Assembly: GCA_001603035.1 (NCBI GenBank)
Contig: LVAS01000006.1
Location: forward strand, 1 to 46,521
From: Clostridiales bacterium Firm_13
Lineage (GTDB): Bacteria; Bacillota; Clostridia; Saccharofermentanales; Saccharofermentanaceae
Direction: 5' to 3'
DNA: 46,521 nt
Below are positions 9,505 through 18,437 of the stretch, in pieces. The notes under the pieces are model-generated. The model worked only from the letters and a program-made list of their open reading frames with translations. It made no database searches and was not told the DNA's origin. The position numbers and the translations under genes were made by a program. Within the stretch, counting starts at the first letter, position 1; every line of letters starts with the position of its first letter.

Positions 9505-10500
9505 TCACGATACGCGATTCTTCCCGTCTCGTTTCGACTCGTAGAGGCGCTTGTCGGCGTCCCGTACGAGGTCCTTCACATCCCGGTCCTTGGTATAGGC
9601 GGTAATTCCGAAACTTGCGGTGAGCGGGATCTCAATATTCTCGCCCGAATAGGGAGTATTCTGGATGATCTTGCGAAGGCGCTCGCTCAGTTCCAATCCG
9701 CCGGCATAGGTACTGTCGGGCAAAAGGACGGCATATTCGTCTCCGCCGTAGCGAAACGTATAATCGGACGTTCGAATATTTCCCGTCAAAGTCTTGCCGA
9801 TATGCCGGATTACCGCATCTCCGATCAGATGACCGTAGGTATCATTGACCCTCTTAAAGTTGTCGATATCCAACAAAACAAGACAAAAAGAACTCTGCGA
9901 ACCCAGCGCCTGTCGCCGATCGTATGTACGAACCGTCTTCTGGAGTACATCGTAGAAATAGCGCCGGTTGTAAAGGCCGGACAATTCATCGATAATGGAC
10001 AGCTCGCGAAGCCGAGCGTTCGCTTCGGCTAGTTGCTCGTTCACCCGCTCGAGCTGAATCTCGGCTTGCTTGAGCGCGGTGATATCTCGGGTCGTACCCC
10101 ATGTTCCAATAATCGCACCGCGTTCGTCAAAGAGCGGGTATTTGGAGGCGGAGAACCAGATTACACTCCCGTCATCCTTCTCCCAACGTTCGATACGCCC
10201 GATAATGGGCTTTCCGGTCTGCATAACCTGAACTTCGTCGGCGCGAGCCTTCTCGGCAAATTCGGAAGGATAGAAATCGAAATCGGACTTCCCGATCATC
10301 TCTTCCGGATCAGGAAACCCGAACTGGCGCGCGTGTGCCGCGCTGTTCAAAAGGAATCTCGAATCTCTGTCTTTGAAGTAAATCGTATCCTGCGAGTTGT
10401 CCAGAATTGTCCGGGTCACTTCAAGATCTGTCAGTCGGACAATAATACATGCATCGGCAGGGTTGCCTTGTGTCGGCAGACTCACTGGCGAATACTCCAT
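9505..10500 (-). CDS. PAS-GGDEF diguanylate cyclase
   Basis: A 331-residue soluble protein with no membrane segment. Residues about 27-145 form a PAS fold (DTIYFKDRDSRFLLN, then WFSASKYPLFDERG and GTWGTTRDITALKQ), a PAS-PAC sensor. A short coiled coil (about 143-168) links it to a GGDEF domain. The active site reads GGDEY at 252-256, a tolerated variant of GGDEF, and RTSD sits exactly five residues before it: the RxxD inhibitory c-di-GMP site. It should make c-di-GMP from two GTP with product inhibition. AGGAGG precedes the ATG. It is a close paralogue of the gene at 17158-18195. Confidence 0.92.
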   Translation of the reverse strand: MEYSPVSLPTQGNPADACIIVRLTDLEVTRTILDNSQDTIYFKDRDSRFLLNSAAHARQFGFPDPEEMIGKSDFDFYPSEFAEKARADEVQVMQTGKPIIGRIERWEKDDGSVIWFSASKYPLFDERGAIIGTWGTTRDITALKQAEIQLERVNEQLAEANARLRELSIIDELSGLYNRRYFYDVLQKTVRTYDRRQALGSQSSFCLVLLDIDNFKRVNDTYGHLIGDAVIRHIGKTLTGNIRTSDYTFRYGGDEYAVLLPDSTYAGGLELSERLRKIIQNTPYSGENIEIPLTASFGITAYTKDRDVKDLVRDADKRLYESKRDGKNRVS

Positions 10501-10809
10501 ACTTCCCTCCTGTGTTGCGGTTCCGCCGTCAACCCCGCACGAAACGGAACTCTATACCCATAATATAATGCTTGAAAGGCCCGAAAAAAAGGGTCAACGG
10601 GCCGGAACGCCTATATACTGCAAAGTTTTAGCATATCAAATGCAAAAAAGTGACCTCCGATACGCACAAATCTTACTTCAGGAGGAAGGAAGATACCTTT
10701 AGACCAAAGGGGAAGTGCGTGCGGCTACATGTTATACTATTAAAGAGAAGTGCCTTGCCGCGGCGACGCTTTTTTGTGCGTACCCCGCCGATGAAAGAAG
10801 GAGTTTCGT
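10501..10809. other. Divergent intergenic region
   Basis: About 310 bases separate the divergently transcribed cyclase and pirin genes. It contains a 6-bp inverted repeat (ggcccg / cgggcc, 10578-10603) around an A-run and a TATA-rich stretch near 10559-10569. A TATACT lies near 10733 on the plus strand. No promoter pair is good enough to assign. Confidence 0.5.
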
Positions 10810-11655
10810 ATGAGCACAAGTAGAAAGATAGCCGAACGCGTTACCGGATCCATCCAATACGACGGCGCGGGAGTCCGGCTTGTCCGGGTACTCGGACACG
10901 ATACCGTTCGCGGATTTGACCCGTTCCTGATGTTGGACGCCTTTGACTCGCGCGATCCGAACGACTACATCAAAGGTTTTCCGTGGCACCCGCACCGCGG
11001 GATTGAGACGATAACCTATCTTGTCGAGGGGCATATCGAGCATCGGGACAGTCTGTCGAATCAAGGCGATATTTTTGCCGGCTGCTGTCAATGGATGACC
11101 GCAGGATCCGGAATTATGCACCAGGAGATGCCAAAGCCGGCCGAGCGCATGCTCGGCATCCAACTTTGGCTCAACATGCCCGCCGAACAGAAGATGTGTG
11201 CCCCCCGATACAACGATATCCGAGCGGAGGATATCCCGGTGATCGCGGAGGGCGACGCGGAGATTCGGGTACTTTCCGGCGAGTACGGCGGCGTGAAAGG
11301 GCCGATGGTGCCGAAACATACGCCGATGATTTTCTTTGATGTCCGGCTCCGCCCGGGCGCAAAGTGGAGCTGCTCCGCGCCGGATGGATTCTCGGTTTTT
11401 CTGTACGCTTTTACCGGCGGCGGCGAAGTCGAGGGGGATGCGGACGGTTCGTTCTCTTCCCGCGAAGCCTTCCGACTGGAGGGAGAAGGAGAGGTTCCGA
11501 TCCGCGCGGGGGCGGACGGCGTGCATCTCTTGTTTCTTGCGGGGCTTCCTTTGCATGAACCGATCGCATGGGGCGGGCCGATCGTCATGAATACCCGCGC
11601 CGAATTGTCGCAGGCATTTCGCGAACTTCAGGACGGTACCTTTATCCGGGAATAA
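10810..11655 (+). CDS. Pirin family protein
   Basis: A 281-residue bicupin of the pirin (YhhW) family. The N-terminal cupin holds the metal-binding set: HPHRG (about 60-64), then HRD in IEHRDSL and the QWMTAGSGIMHQE segment with its His. Bacterial pirins include quercetin 2,3-dioxygenases and redox-linked regulators of central metabolism; which role applies here cannot be told. AAGGAG lies about eight bases before the ATG. The C-terminal PWGGPIVMN-like end is present (IAWGGPIVMNT), so the gene is complete. Confidence 0.9.
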   Translation: MSTSRKIAERVTGSIQYDGAGVRLVRVLGHDTVRGFDPFLMLDAFDSRDPNDYIKGFPWHPHRGIETITYLVEGHIEHRDSLSNQGDIFAGCCQWMTAGSGIMHQEMPKPAERMLGIQLWLNMPAEQKMCAPRYNDIRAEDIPVIAEGDAEIRVLSGEYGGVKGPMVPKHTPMIFFDVRLRPGAKWSCSAPDGFSVFLYAFTGGGEVEGDADGSFSSREAFRLEGEGEVPIRAGADGVHLLFLAGLPLHEPIAWGGPIVMNTRAELSQAFRELQDGTFIRE

Positions 11656-11766
11656 TCCGCCCGGCATATTTGTGATATAGCGCGCGAGGACTTTAGTATT
11701 TTCGGGGGTTCGACTCTGCTATGCTAAACGGGAATCAGTTCAATTCTGCGGATATCGGGGTGGGTT

Positions 11767-13476
11767 ATGGCGTATCGGAATTTTACGACGGCTCTTTATT
11801 GCACGGTTTCCACTTTGCGAGATATCGAGTCGGACAAGACCTTTGACGAGCGGTTTCGGCGGTTGATCCGGAACTTTCATTTGGATAAGGTCTATTTGGA
11901 GACGTATGGAAATAACGGCACAATCGATCGGGATGCGTTGATCCGGCTCCGCGACTATTTTCGTTCTTTGGGAATCCAAACGTCGGGCGGCATCGGAACG
12001 ACCGATCAGTCTGCTCCGGAGCGTTACGGGTTTATCTCGCTCTGTTATAACAATTCCGAACATACGCGGAAGATCAGAGAGGCGATCGAAGTGACGGCCT
12101 CGATTTTTGATGAGATCATACTGGATGATTTCTTTTTTACGAACTGTAAATGCGAAGTGTGCGTTCGCGAGAAGGGGGAGGCATCCTGGTCGTCCTATCG
12201 GACAGAACGGATGCTGCGCGTTTCGAAAGAGCTGATCGTGGGACCCGCAAAGCGCGTCAATCCGAAGGTCCGAGTCATTGTCAAATACCCGAATTGGTAT
12301 GATTGCTACCAGGAGACGGGCTATAACCAGAAGGACGAGCCGTCCGTTTTCGACGCGATTTATACGGGTACCGAGACAAGAGATCCGCTCTATACGGAGC
12401 AGCATCTTCCGAAGTATCTGAGCTATTTTCTGATGCGATACAATGAGAATCTGGCATCGGGACGAAACGGCGGGGGGTGGTTCGACATGTTTGAATGCGC
12501 CCGCGACGTTTCCTTCTATACGCAACAGATCACGCTGACGGGTCTTGCCGGCGCGAAAGAATTCACGATGTACTCGCTCGGCGAGTTAATGAGACCGATT
12601 CACGCCGTGTATCCGCCGCTGGCGGGATTGGCTTATGACGCGATGGATCGACTGATCCCGGAACTCGGGCGCCCGGTTGGAATCGCTTGTTACAAGCCCT
12701 ATTTCTCGACGGGCGAAGAATATTTGCACGGCTATCTCGGGATGATCGGGCTTCCGCTTGAACCGCAGCCGACCTATCCCGAAAGAGCGGGCAAAATCCT
12801 TCTGACGGAGAGTGCGGCGGCGGATCCGGATATCCTTTCCCGCATTCAGAAAAGCCTGATCGAAGGATCCGATATTATGATTACGTCTGGCTTTGTACGC
12901 GCGATGCAGGGAAAGGGCTTGGATCGCCTTGCCAATCTCAGAACGGACGGCCGGCGAGCCGCCGTCTCGGAATACGGCTTATCTTCGAACGGACTCGTAT
13001 TTGAGAGTCGGGTGGAAGGAGACGGCGAGGTGCTCATGCCGATATGCCAATTTGCGACGAATGACGCCTGGCAACTGGCCTTTGGGCTTACGAATGATGG
13101 GAATTGTCCGATTTTGCTCGCCGTAAATTACGGGAAGGGGCATCTCTATCTTCTTGTTGTTCCGGACAATTTCGGGGATCTGTATCGCTATCCGAGTCGG
13201 GTTTTGCAAGCTGTCCGCAATGTGATCACACCGGGTGAGATCCGGCTCGATACGAAGGCGCGCGTCTGTCTTTTCCTCTACGACAACGACACTTTTGTGG
13301 TGCATTCCATGTTGCCCTGGCCGGAAGAGGTCGGTGTTACCGTTCTTTTTAACGGCGCTCGCCTGCAATCGATCGAGGGCGCGGATATCCCGCATACCGC
13401 CGAAATGTCGGACGGCACGCACTTCCGAATTCCCTTGGCGCCGGGGGAGTACAGGGCATTTCGCGTTCTGCGCTGA
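11767..13476 (+). CDS. Unrecognised TIM-barrel-like protein, possible glycoside hydrolase relative
   Basis: A 569-residue protein without a signal peptide. I do not recognise a named family. The first ~320 residues look like an alpha/beta barrel: FHLDKVYLETYG, then IILDDFFFTNCKCEVC, VRVIVKYPNWYDCY, IYTGTETRDP and GWFDMFEC at likely strand ends, with acidic residues where glycosidase catalytic residues sit. A middle Rossmann-like segment (about 335-440; ILLTESAAADPDIL, GSDIMITSGF) resembles the glutamine-amidotransferase-like domain that follows beta-galactosidase barrels, and a beta-rich domain ends the protein. The CKCEVC cluster might bind metal. It is probably cytosolic and acts on imported sugars, but this is inference. 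The start has only a weak purine-rich site. Confidence 0.65.
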   Translation: MAYRNFTTALYCTVSTLRDIESDKTFDERFRRLIRNFHLDKVYLETYGNNGTIDRDALIRLRDYFRSLGIQTSGGIGTTDQSAPERYGFISLCYNNSEHTRKIREAIEVTASIFDEIILDDFFFTNCKCEVCVREKGEASWSSYRTERMLRVSKELIVGPAKRVNPKVRVIVKYPNWYDCYQETGYNQKDEPSVFDAIYTGTETRDPLYTEQHLPKYLSYFLMRYNENLASGRNGGGWFDMFECARDVSFYTQQITLTGLAGAKEFTMYSLGELMRPIHAVYPPLAGLAYDAMDRLIPELGRPVGIACYKPYFSTGEEYLHGYLGMIGLPLEPQPTYPERAGKILLTESAAADPDILSRIQKSLIEGSDIMITSGFVRAMQGKGLDRLANLRTDGRRAAVSEYGLSSNGLVFESRVEGDGEVLMPICQFATNDAWQLAFGLTNDGNCPILLAVNYGKGHLYLLVVPDNFGDLYRYPSRVLQAVRNVITPGEIRLDTKARVCLFLYDNDTFVVHSMLPWPEEVGVTVLFNGARLQSIEGADIPHTAEMSDGTHFRIPLAPGEYRAFRVLR

Positions 13477-13502
13477 GTGCCGCCGCGTATTTCTCTTCGG
13501 GA

Positions 13503-13979
13503 TCAGCGCTCGTTCAAATCGTCGAGATTCAATTCGTCATTCTCGTCCGCGGGATCATACTTGCGCGTCGTCCAGATCGGCTCTGTCGCGGTCGGAATCT
13601 CTTCCATTCGAGGCGCGTCAGTCGGCGGATTAAAAATAGGGGTCGCGGAAGGCATCCACGCGGGCAGCGGGGCTTTCCGTTCGGGCTCGCGGATATTGGC
13701 GGCGCGCTTCCTTTGGGAGGTGCGCTTCTTTTCATCTTGGACCGAAAGGTGATTCTGCGGCGAAGAAATCAGAAGATGCCCGGCGAAACCGGGCAGCGTC
13801 TGGGGGTCTTTCTTGGTGCGGTTTTCGCCGGCAATGAGAGGAATCTTCTCGGGCAGCGGCTCCGAACTCTTTTGGGCGGCGCCCAAGGTTTCGGCGGGCA
13901 CTGGGAGACTCGCGCCGCAGAAAGGGCAGAACTTGGCGCTGTCCGGCGAAGAAAGGCCGCATTTCTCACAGATAATCAT
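13503..13979 (-). CDS. Zinc-ribbon protein with disordered tail
   Basis: A 158-residue protein. The N-terminus MIICEKCGLSSPDSAKFCPF... is a zinc ribbon with CxxC pairs (CEKC and CPFC). The remaining ~125 residues are low-complexity, rich in Pro, Ser and charged residues, with no membrane helix and no catalytic motif. Convergent with the preceding gene; a 7-base inverted repeat (gcgctga / tcagcgc, 13470-13509) spans the junction and may act as a weak terminator. Function unknown. Confidence 0.6.
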   Translation of the reverse strand: MIICEKCGLSSPDSAKFCPFCGASLPVPAETLGAAQKSSEPLPEKIPLIAGENRTKKDPQTLPGFAGHLLISSPQNHLSVQDEKKRTSQRKRAANIREPERKAPLPAWMPSATPIFNPPTDAPRMEEIPTATEPIWTTRKYDPADENDELNLDDLNER

Positions 13980-14121
13980 GATGGATATCCTCTGACAAAT
14001 GACATCAAAACAATTTGAGATGTTCTTGCGATTAATTTAATATAGTTTGCAAGGATTTACAAGGGGCGTTCGCGCCTCCCGTCCGGGATATTTCTGGTCC
14101 TGATTTCGGAACGGATTTCGG

Positions 14122-14150
14122 TTTACCGTTCCGCGCGTTTGCGGTATCCT
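14122..14150 (+). promoter_or_regulatory. Candidate promoter of the GH3 gene
   Basis: TTTACC, a 17-base spacer and TATCCT, 35 bases before the ATG at 14185. Confidence 0.4.
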
Positions 14151-14184
14151 GTAAATGTCTTATTTTATTGATTCGGAGGGCATT

Positions 14185-16101
14185 ATGAAGCGTCTGATTT
14201 CTCTTCTTCTTGTCGCTTTTCTACTACTCTGTTCCGCCTGTTCCGCCGACACTCCGGCATCCGGTGAAGCCTCGTCGACGACTGCGACGTCCGGCACCGA
14301 GTCCTCGCTTCCCGATGCGGAGACGACGGTGACGACAAGCGGATCGGATGATTATATGGATGCCTCGTTGGCTCCGGAACGGCGAGCGGAGCTTCTCCTT
14401 TCCCAAATGACATTAGAAGAAAAGGCGGGACAGATGCTCCAAGGCGCTTTCTACGCCGTGAAAGCTTCGGACCTTACCGCGAACGGCCTTGGGTCCGTCT
14501 TGAGCGGCGGCGGCGGTGTTCCCTCGAGCAATACGATTGAGGGTTGGCAGAAGATGGTCGATTCCTATCAGAAGGCCTCGATGGCGACGCGCCTCAAGAT
14601 TCCGTTTCTTTACGGAATTGACGCCGTTCACGGACATAACAATGTGTACGGCGCGGTCGTTTTCCCGCAGAATATCGGACTCGGCGCGGCAAACGATCCG
14701 GACCTTATGTATCAAATGGGCGCGGCGGTTGCGGATGAGATGAAGCTTACGCATACGCTTTGGAATTTCTCCCCCTGTGTCGCGGTCGCACAAGATCCGA
14801 GATGGGGCCGCACGTACGAGAGTTACTCGAGTGATACAGAAATTGTGACGGCGCTTGCGCTTTCCTATGCCAAAGGGCAGATGGATAACGGGGTCATTCC
14901 GACCGCCAAACACTATGCGGGCGACGGCGGAACCGTATTCGGGACGGGAGAGGGAGATTATCTGATCGACCGCGGCGACACGGAGCTTTCCGAGGCGGAT
15001 TTTCGATCGATTCATCTAAAGGCGTACAAGGACCTTGTCGATGCCGGGGTTCCTGTCGTGATGGCGTCGTTCAGTTCTATTAACGGTGTCAAGATGTCCG
15101 AAAACAAATACTATCTCACCGATGTTCTCAAGAATGAATTCGGGTTTAAAGGATTTGTCGTATCGGATTGGGAGGCGGTCTCGGGCTTAAGCGGAGACTC
15201 CTTCGCGGAGAATGTCTGCCTTGCCGTCAACGCGGGTGTCGACATGCTGATGGAGCCGACGCGCTATGCGGACGCCGGAAAAGCCATTGTCGACGGAGTC
15301 AATTCCGGTGTGATTCCGGAGGCGCGCGTTGACGATGCCGTGCTTCGAATTCTCACCGTGAAGTTCGAGTACGGACTTTTCGAGGATCCGTACATGAAGA
15401 ATCTGCAAACCAAAGAGACGAAGCTCGGATCCGACGAGTATCGGGCAATCGCCGAGAAGTTGGTGGAGAAGTCGCTTGTTCTCCTTAAGAATGAGGGAGA
15501 TGTTTTGCCGCTTAAGAAGGGGCAGAAGATCTTGGTAACAGGACCCGCGGCCGACGATATCGGCGCGCAGTGCGGCGGGTGGACCAAGACATGGCAGGGG
15601 ATTACCGATAAGGAAAACGGCGGCCCGATTACCGAAGGCACGACAATTCTCGACGGGCTGAAGGAGTACGGGAAAGAAATCGGGATCGAGTTCTTCACGG
15701 ATAAATCCCGCATCGACGAGGCGGATGCCGTGATTTGCGCGATCGGAGAGAAGCCGTACGCCGAATACGAGGGCGATTCGGAAGACCTTTCCCTTTTGGG
15801 ATCTTTGGGGCTTTCGGGGAATAAGGATGCTTTGACGTTGGCGCAGACGACGGGGAAACCCGTGATCGCGCTGATCGTCGCAGGCAGGGAAGTAAATATT
15901 TCCCAGTATCTCGGTGACTTTGACGCCGCCGTAATGTGTTTCCTTCCCGGGTCCGAAGGCGAAGGGGTTGCCGCAGTTCTGACAGGAAAAGCGAATTTCA
16001 CCGGCAAGCTTCCGATGCCTTGGTATCAGGACGCCTCCCAGATCGGTGCGGAGAATCCCAAGCTTCTTTTTGAGAAGGGGTACGGACTGGCCTATGCCTG
16101 A
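14185..16101 (+). CDS. Glycoside hydrolase family 3 lipoprotein (beta-glucosidase / exo-glucanase type)
   Basis: A 638-residue secreted lipoprotein. The signal MKRLISLLLVAFLLLCSAC carries a lipobox, followed by a Ser/Thr-rich tether to about residue 55. The GH3 N-terminal barrel shows PFLYGIDAVHGHNNV, DPRWGRTYESYSSD, TAKHYAGDGG and the nucleophile motif VVSDWEAV with Asp328. The C-terminal GH3_C domain follows (KSLVLLKNEGDVLPL to the end). It releases glucose or short sugars from beta-glucans outside the cell. ATG at 14185 has GGAGG upstream; an in-frame ATG 10 codons earlier lacks one. Length and motifs resemble exo-1,3/1,4-beta-glucanases more than NagZ. Confidence 0.93.
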   Translation: MKRLISLLLVAFLLLCSACSADTPASGEASSTTATSGTESSLPDAETTVTTSGSDDYMDASLAPERRAELLLSQMTLEEKAGQMLQGAFYAVKASDLTANGLGSVLSGGGGVPSSNTIEGWQKMVDSYQKASMATRLKIPFLYGIDAVHGHNNVYGAVVFPQNIGLGAANDPDLMYQMGAAVADEMKLTHTLWNFSPCVAVAQDPRWGRTYESYSSDTEIVTALALSYAKGQMDNGVIPTAKHYAGDGGTVFGTGEGDYLIDRGDTELSEADFRSIHLKAYKDLVDAGVPVVMASFSSINGVKMSENKYYLTDVLKNEFGFKGFVVSDWEAVSGLSGDSFAENVCLAVNAGVDMLMEPTRYADAGKAIVDGVNSGVIPEARVDDAVLRILTVKFEYGLFEDPYMKNLQTKETKLGSDEYRAIAEKLVEKSLVLLKNEGDVLPLKKGQKILVTGPAADDIGAQCGGWTKTWQGITDKENGGPITEGTTILDGLKEYGKEIGIEFFTDKSRIDEADAVICAIGEKPYAEYEGDSEDLSLLGSLGLSGNKDALTLAQTTGKPVIALIVAGREVNISQYLGDFDAAVMCFLPGSEGEGVAAVLTGKANFTGKLPMPWYQDASQIGAENPKLLFEKGYGLAYA

Positions 16102-17155
16102 GGAAAAGCAAAATCCGGCCGATGCTATGTGTCGAATTGCCTTTGTCCGCATTGTTTGGATGAAGAACTACGAGGGCATTACTCCCGACGATCGACCTCG
16201 TTCGATGGGGGAACTGATTCCCGAAGAGAAAGCCGGAAATGACGTATTTCAATTCAGCAAATACGACGGTCACTGCTATGGATATGTAGGAGGCACGGAC
16301 CAAATTACCCTGCCGCCCGCCCTCTGTCCGGAGGACGAACAAGACGGAGACGATATCGCATCAAGAGGATGGAAGATTATCTTTTGTGCCGGCAAAGAGA
16401 AGCGATCGCTTCGGATTGTCGGATGGTATAACAATGCCACACTGTACACGAGGGAACAGTACCGTCCGTGTTTCACCAATCCGGATTACGAGTTGGATTA
16501 TTTTTTCGAGACGCGAGCCGAAGACGCCGTCCTCCTGCCGGAGTCCGCGCGCCGATTCGTTCTCGGACATGCGCCGGGCCGTAAGGAACCGGAGGAAATA
16601 TTTCGCAAAGGTAGCGCAATCCGCTTTGTCGCCGGTACGGGCAAACGCCCGGATTGGTGTATCGCCGCGGAGGATTTCCTTGCCGATTCGACAGGCGCCC
16701 GCGCCGTTTCCTCCCACCGTGACAAACCGGCTTGCGCCCTGCCGGAGGAAGGAACAGAAGCCTCCGCCGAATCCCTTCTCGAAAAATCCATGCATTGCAT
16801 GCGCGAAGACAATTACGAAGCGGCCCTAACTCTGGCGCGCGCTTCCCTAAACCTTCGCATCACGCCGGAGGGAAAATATGCGGAGGCATATAGCCTCTAC
16901 TGCCTAACGGAATTCTCCGAAGCGCTGAAGGTACTGGATGAATACGAGGCGTTGTCGCCGGGGGCGCAAAACGGCCGGGAATTGAAAGCCTTTTGCCTCG
17001 ATATGACGGGGCGTCACCCGGAGTGCCTCCGCGTGCTCGAGAAACTTTTGGGAGAGACGGATGAAGGGGAGGAGAAAGAAGAAATTGCTCGATTAGCCGA
17101 CGAGATCCGTGCTTATCTGCAAGAAGAACCCGACTCCGACGCCCAAACGGATTAA
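16094..17155 (+). CDS. Uncharacterised protein with C-terminal TPR-like helices
   Basis: A 353-residue protein. The chosen ATG overlaps the GH3 stop by eight bases (translational coupling); a second possible start is MCRIAFVRIVW at 16127. The N-terminal part contains RIVGWYNNATLYTREQ, preceded by GYVGG, a pattern I have seen in uncharacterised bacterial proteins but cannot name. Residues about 230-345 are helical and TPR-like (DNYEAALTLARASLNL, then AEAYSLYCLTEFSEALKVLDEYEAL). No signal peptide or membrane helix is seen. The overlap with GH3 suggests co-expression, though one protein is exported and the other is not. Confidence 0.7.
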   Translation: MPEEKQNPADAMCRIAFVRIVWMKNYEGITPDDRPRSMGELIPEEKAGNDVFQFSKYDGHCYGYVGGTDQITLPPALCPEDEQDGDDIASRGWKIIFCAGKEKRSLRIVGWYNNATLYTREQYRPCFTNPDYELDYFFETRAEDAVLLPESARRFVLGHAPGRKEPEEIFRKGSAIRFVAGTGKRPDWCIAAEDFLADSTGARAVSSHRDKPACALPEEGTEASAESLLEKSMHCMREDNYEAALTLARASLNLRITPEGKYAEAYSLYCLTEFSEALKVLDEYEALSPGAQNGRELKAFCLDMTGRHPECLRVLEKLLGETDEGEEKEEIARLADEIRAYLQEEPDSDAQTD

Positions 17156-17157
17156 AC

Positions 17158-18195
17158 TCACGTGACGCGATTACGTCCGCGGGACTTCGAGCGGTAAAGT
17201 CGGCTGTCCGCCGCGTGTACAAGTTCATTTCCGTTGCCGAATTCGTCGAAACAAGAGACCCCGATACTCACGGTTAACCGATAGGGTAATCCACGAAGGT
17301 AAAGGGCCGTCGACTCGGACGCGATACGCAGATTCTCGGCAAACTCTCTTGCCGAGACAAGATCCGTATCTTCGAGAAGAAGCGTGAATTCGTCGCCGCC
17401 GATGCGAAAAGCCGTATCTGTCTCACGGCTGCAGCCGCGCAAAACTTGCGAAATATGGCGGATCGCCTCGTCACCTTCTCCGTGTCCCAAAGTGTCGTTA
17501 ATGGATTTGAAGCGATCGACGTCGAGGACGATGAGGGAGAAGGTGTCTTGCGGCTCTTTCTTCTTCTTGGAACCATACTTCATAATTAACGTATTCAGAC
17601 GCTCATAGAAGTGCCTTCGATTAAAAAGCCCGGACAACTCGTCGATACGAGAGAGCTTATTCAATTCTTCATTGGCGACCGCGAGCTTCTCCTCGGTCAA
17701 CTTGATCTCGGTAATGTCACGGGATGTACCCCACGTGCCGATGATCTTGCCATAAGGATCAAAGAGCGGATACTTGCATGCAGAGAACCAGACATACCTT
17801 CCGTTTCCCGCATTCCACTTCTCGATGTGGTTGATGACAGGTCGGCCGGAACGCATAATTTCCTGCTCCTCGCGGACTGTCCGATCGGCAAATTCCTTAG
17901 GGAAATAGTCGTAATCCGTTTTGCCGCGCATCTCTTCGGGGCTCTCGAGATCAAATTGGCGCGCGTGAGCCATACTGTTCAAAATAAACCGGGAATCACG
18001 ATCCTTAAAATAAATCGTATCCTGCGAATTCATCAGAATGGTTCCGAGAAGGACAGACTGCGGCAAGAAAAAATCCGAATAGAACGGAAACCCGGTTCCG
18101 GGATCGGAATGCGAGAATGTTTGTTCGGCCGCAGCTTGATCCGAAAAACGATCCAAAGAATGCGCCGATTGCTTTTCCGACAGCAGGTCAACCAT
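17158..18195 (-). CDS. PAS-GGDEF diguanylate cyclase (second paralogue)
   Basis: A 345-residue soluble protein, collinear with the cyclase at 9505-10500. A PAS domain spans about 45-170 (DTIYFKDRDSRFILN; WFSACKYPLFDPYGK; GTWGTSRDITEIKL). The GGDEF domain has the canonical GGDEF at 266-270 and RETD exactly five residues upstream, the RxxD product-inhibition site. It differs in a longer N-terminal extension. The ribosome binding site is weak. It converges with the TPR-like gene, with only two bases between the stops. The shared PAS pattern suggests both cyclases sense related signals. Confidence 0.92.
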   Translation of the reverse strand: MVDLLSEKQSAHSLDRFSDQAAAEQTFSHSDPGTGFPFYSDFFLPQSVLLGTILMNSQDTIYFKDRDSRFILNSMAHARQFDLESPEEMRGKTDYDYFPKEFADRTVREEQEIMRSGRPVINHIEKWNAGNGRYVWFSACKYPLFDPYGKIIGTWGTSRDITEIKLTEEKLAVANEELNKLSRIDELSGLFNRRHFYERLNTLIMKYGSKKKKEPQDTFSLIVLDVDRFKSINDTLGHGEGDEAIRHISQVLRGCSRETDTAFRIGGDEFTLLLEDTDLVSAREFAENLRIASESTALYLRGLPYRLTVSIGVSCFDEFGNGNELVHAADSRLYRSKSRGRNRVT

Positions 18196-18257
18196 CTTAA
18201 TTACCTGTTCCTATAATCACGGAAAGGGGGGAATAGAACGCCAAAAGTTACTTTTTC

Positions 18258-18263
18258 ATTATA
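18258..18263 (-). promoter_or_regulatory. Possible -10 element of the second cyclase
   Basis: A TATAAT on the minus strand, 62 bases before the start codon. The TTGACA further upstream is only nine bases away, too close to serve as -35; TTCACA at 19 bases is the alternative. Confidence 0.3.
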
Positions 18264-18352
18264 TTTACCGCCTGTCAAAAAGTGTGAACAATGTGTAAAC
18301 TGTAGCGCGAAAGCAATGATATTCTGCATAAAAAACGTTCCGTGCCGAAAAG

Positions 18353-18381
18353 TTGTTTTTCTGGGCGGAACAGAATAGAAT
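18353..18381 (+). promoter_or_regulatory. Candidate promoter of the AEC transporter
   Basis: TTGTTT, a 17-base spacer and TAGAAT, 56 bases before the ATG at 18438. Confidence 0.4.
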
Positions 18382-18437
18382 TCATTCTCGTATAAAGATT
18401 GCCGTTTGAAAACACATTCCCCGTTATGAGGTAGATT

